NCBI GenBank assembly: GCA_958453935.1
Contig: CAUDZT010000037.1
Location: forward strand, 1-22,423
Reading direction: 5' to 3'
DNA: 22,423 nt
Source of the DNA: an uncultured Collinsella sp.
GTDB lineage: Bacteria > Actinomycetota > Coriobacteriia > Coriobacteriales > Coriobacteriaceae
In this document: positions 22,315 through 22,423 of the stretch, in pieces
How the letters are laid out: every line of letters starts with the position of its first letter
How positions within the stretch are numbered: position 1 is the first letter of the stretch
Translations under genes and position numbers: made by a program
Notes under the pieces: generated by a model
Told to the model about the DNA's origin: nothing
Seen by the model: only the letters and a program-made list of their open reading frames with translations
The model's database searches: none

Positions 22315-22345
22315 CCGTTCACGGGTGAAAAGCAACCGTTCACAG
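22315..22345. promoter_or_regulatory. Two ACCGTTCAC motifs spaced by 21 bp
   Basis: CCGTTCACGG (22315-22324) and CCGTTCACAG (22336-22345) are two helical turns apart and match the motif at 358-368 and 579-588. They probably belong to the promoter of a gene beyond the window end. The rest of 22254-22423 shows no gene. Confidence 0.45.
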
Positions 22346-22423
22346 CTCGAAATTACGTTTTGCGCTGTTCTTTTTTGTTTGAATGTTAATGTTCCTGCCA
22401 TACACAGCGCAGCGCGTATGCCC

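Overview
The window looks like a chromosomal segment of a high-GC gut actinobacterium of the class Coriobacteriia, most likely Collinsella or a close relative. This rests on codon use, gene style, and a dense set of PTS and tagatose-pathway genes with structured intergenic repeats. No marker gene is present, so the genus is an inference. Most genes form two sugar-uptake modules that converge on tagatose 6-phosphate, separated by a lower-GC accessory stretch.

Left part (about 790-7,490): a mannose-family PTS operon (EIIA, a YajC-like protein, EIIB, EIIC, EIID), a GntR/HutC repressor gene, agaS and nagA/agaA. Together these fit N-acetylgalactosamine (or galactosamine) uptake, deacetylation, and deamination/isomerisation to tagatose 6-phosphate. 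The same 13-base site, TGGTTACTACCAG, precedes both the PTS operon and agaS and is the best candidate operator for the GntR protein. A convergent flavodoxin-like gene follows. Then come a LacX-type mutarotase homologue, a LacC-type tagatose-6-phosphate kinase, the 3' remnant of a second nagA, and a YhcH/YjgK-family gene.

Middle (about 10,860-17,510): accessory DNA. It holds a double hairpin built on a 16-base direct repeat, two unrecognised minus-strand genes (one secreted), tRNA-Thr(CGU), and an orphan EIIB paralogue whose phosphorylatable His is Tyr. It also holds a 152-bp element with 25-bp inverted ends, galM, and a DeoR-family regulator. Next is a lower-GC AAA_14/DUF4143 ATPase gene. It has four 16-bp repeats on an exact 34-bp period upstream and four 55-bp hairpins on an 80/81-bp period downstream. 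This ATPase with its two arrays is the best candidate for an undescribed system.

Right part (about 17,510-22,423): a minus-strand lacE (lactose-family EIICB) and lacG (6-phospho-beta-galactosidase) pair, divergent from a LacI-family regulator. The shared intergenic region carries two near-identical 18-bp LacI-type palindromes. LacG would yield galactose 6-phosphate, which enters the same tagatose route served by LacC. LacF (EIIA-lac), LacAB (isomerase) and the tagatose-bisphosphate aldolase are not in the window. A GTGAACGG-type motif recurs upstream of the left PTS operon, between the two LacI palindromes and the lacI-type gene, and just after that gene.
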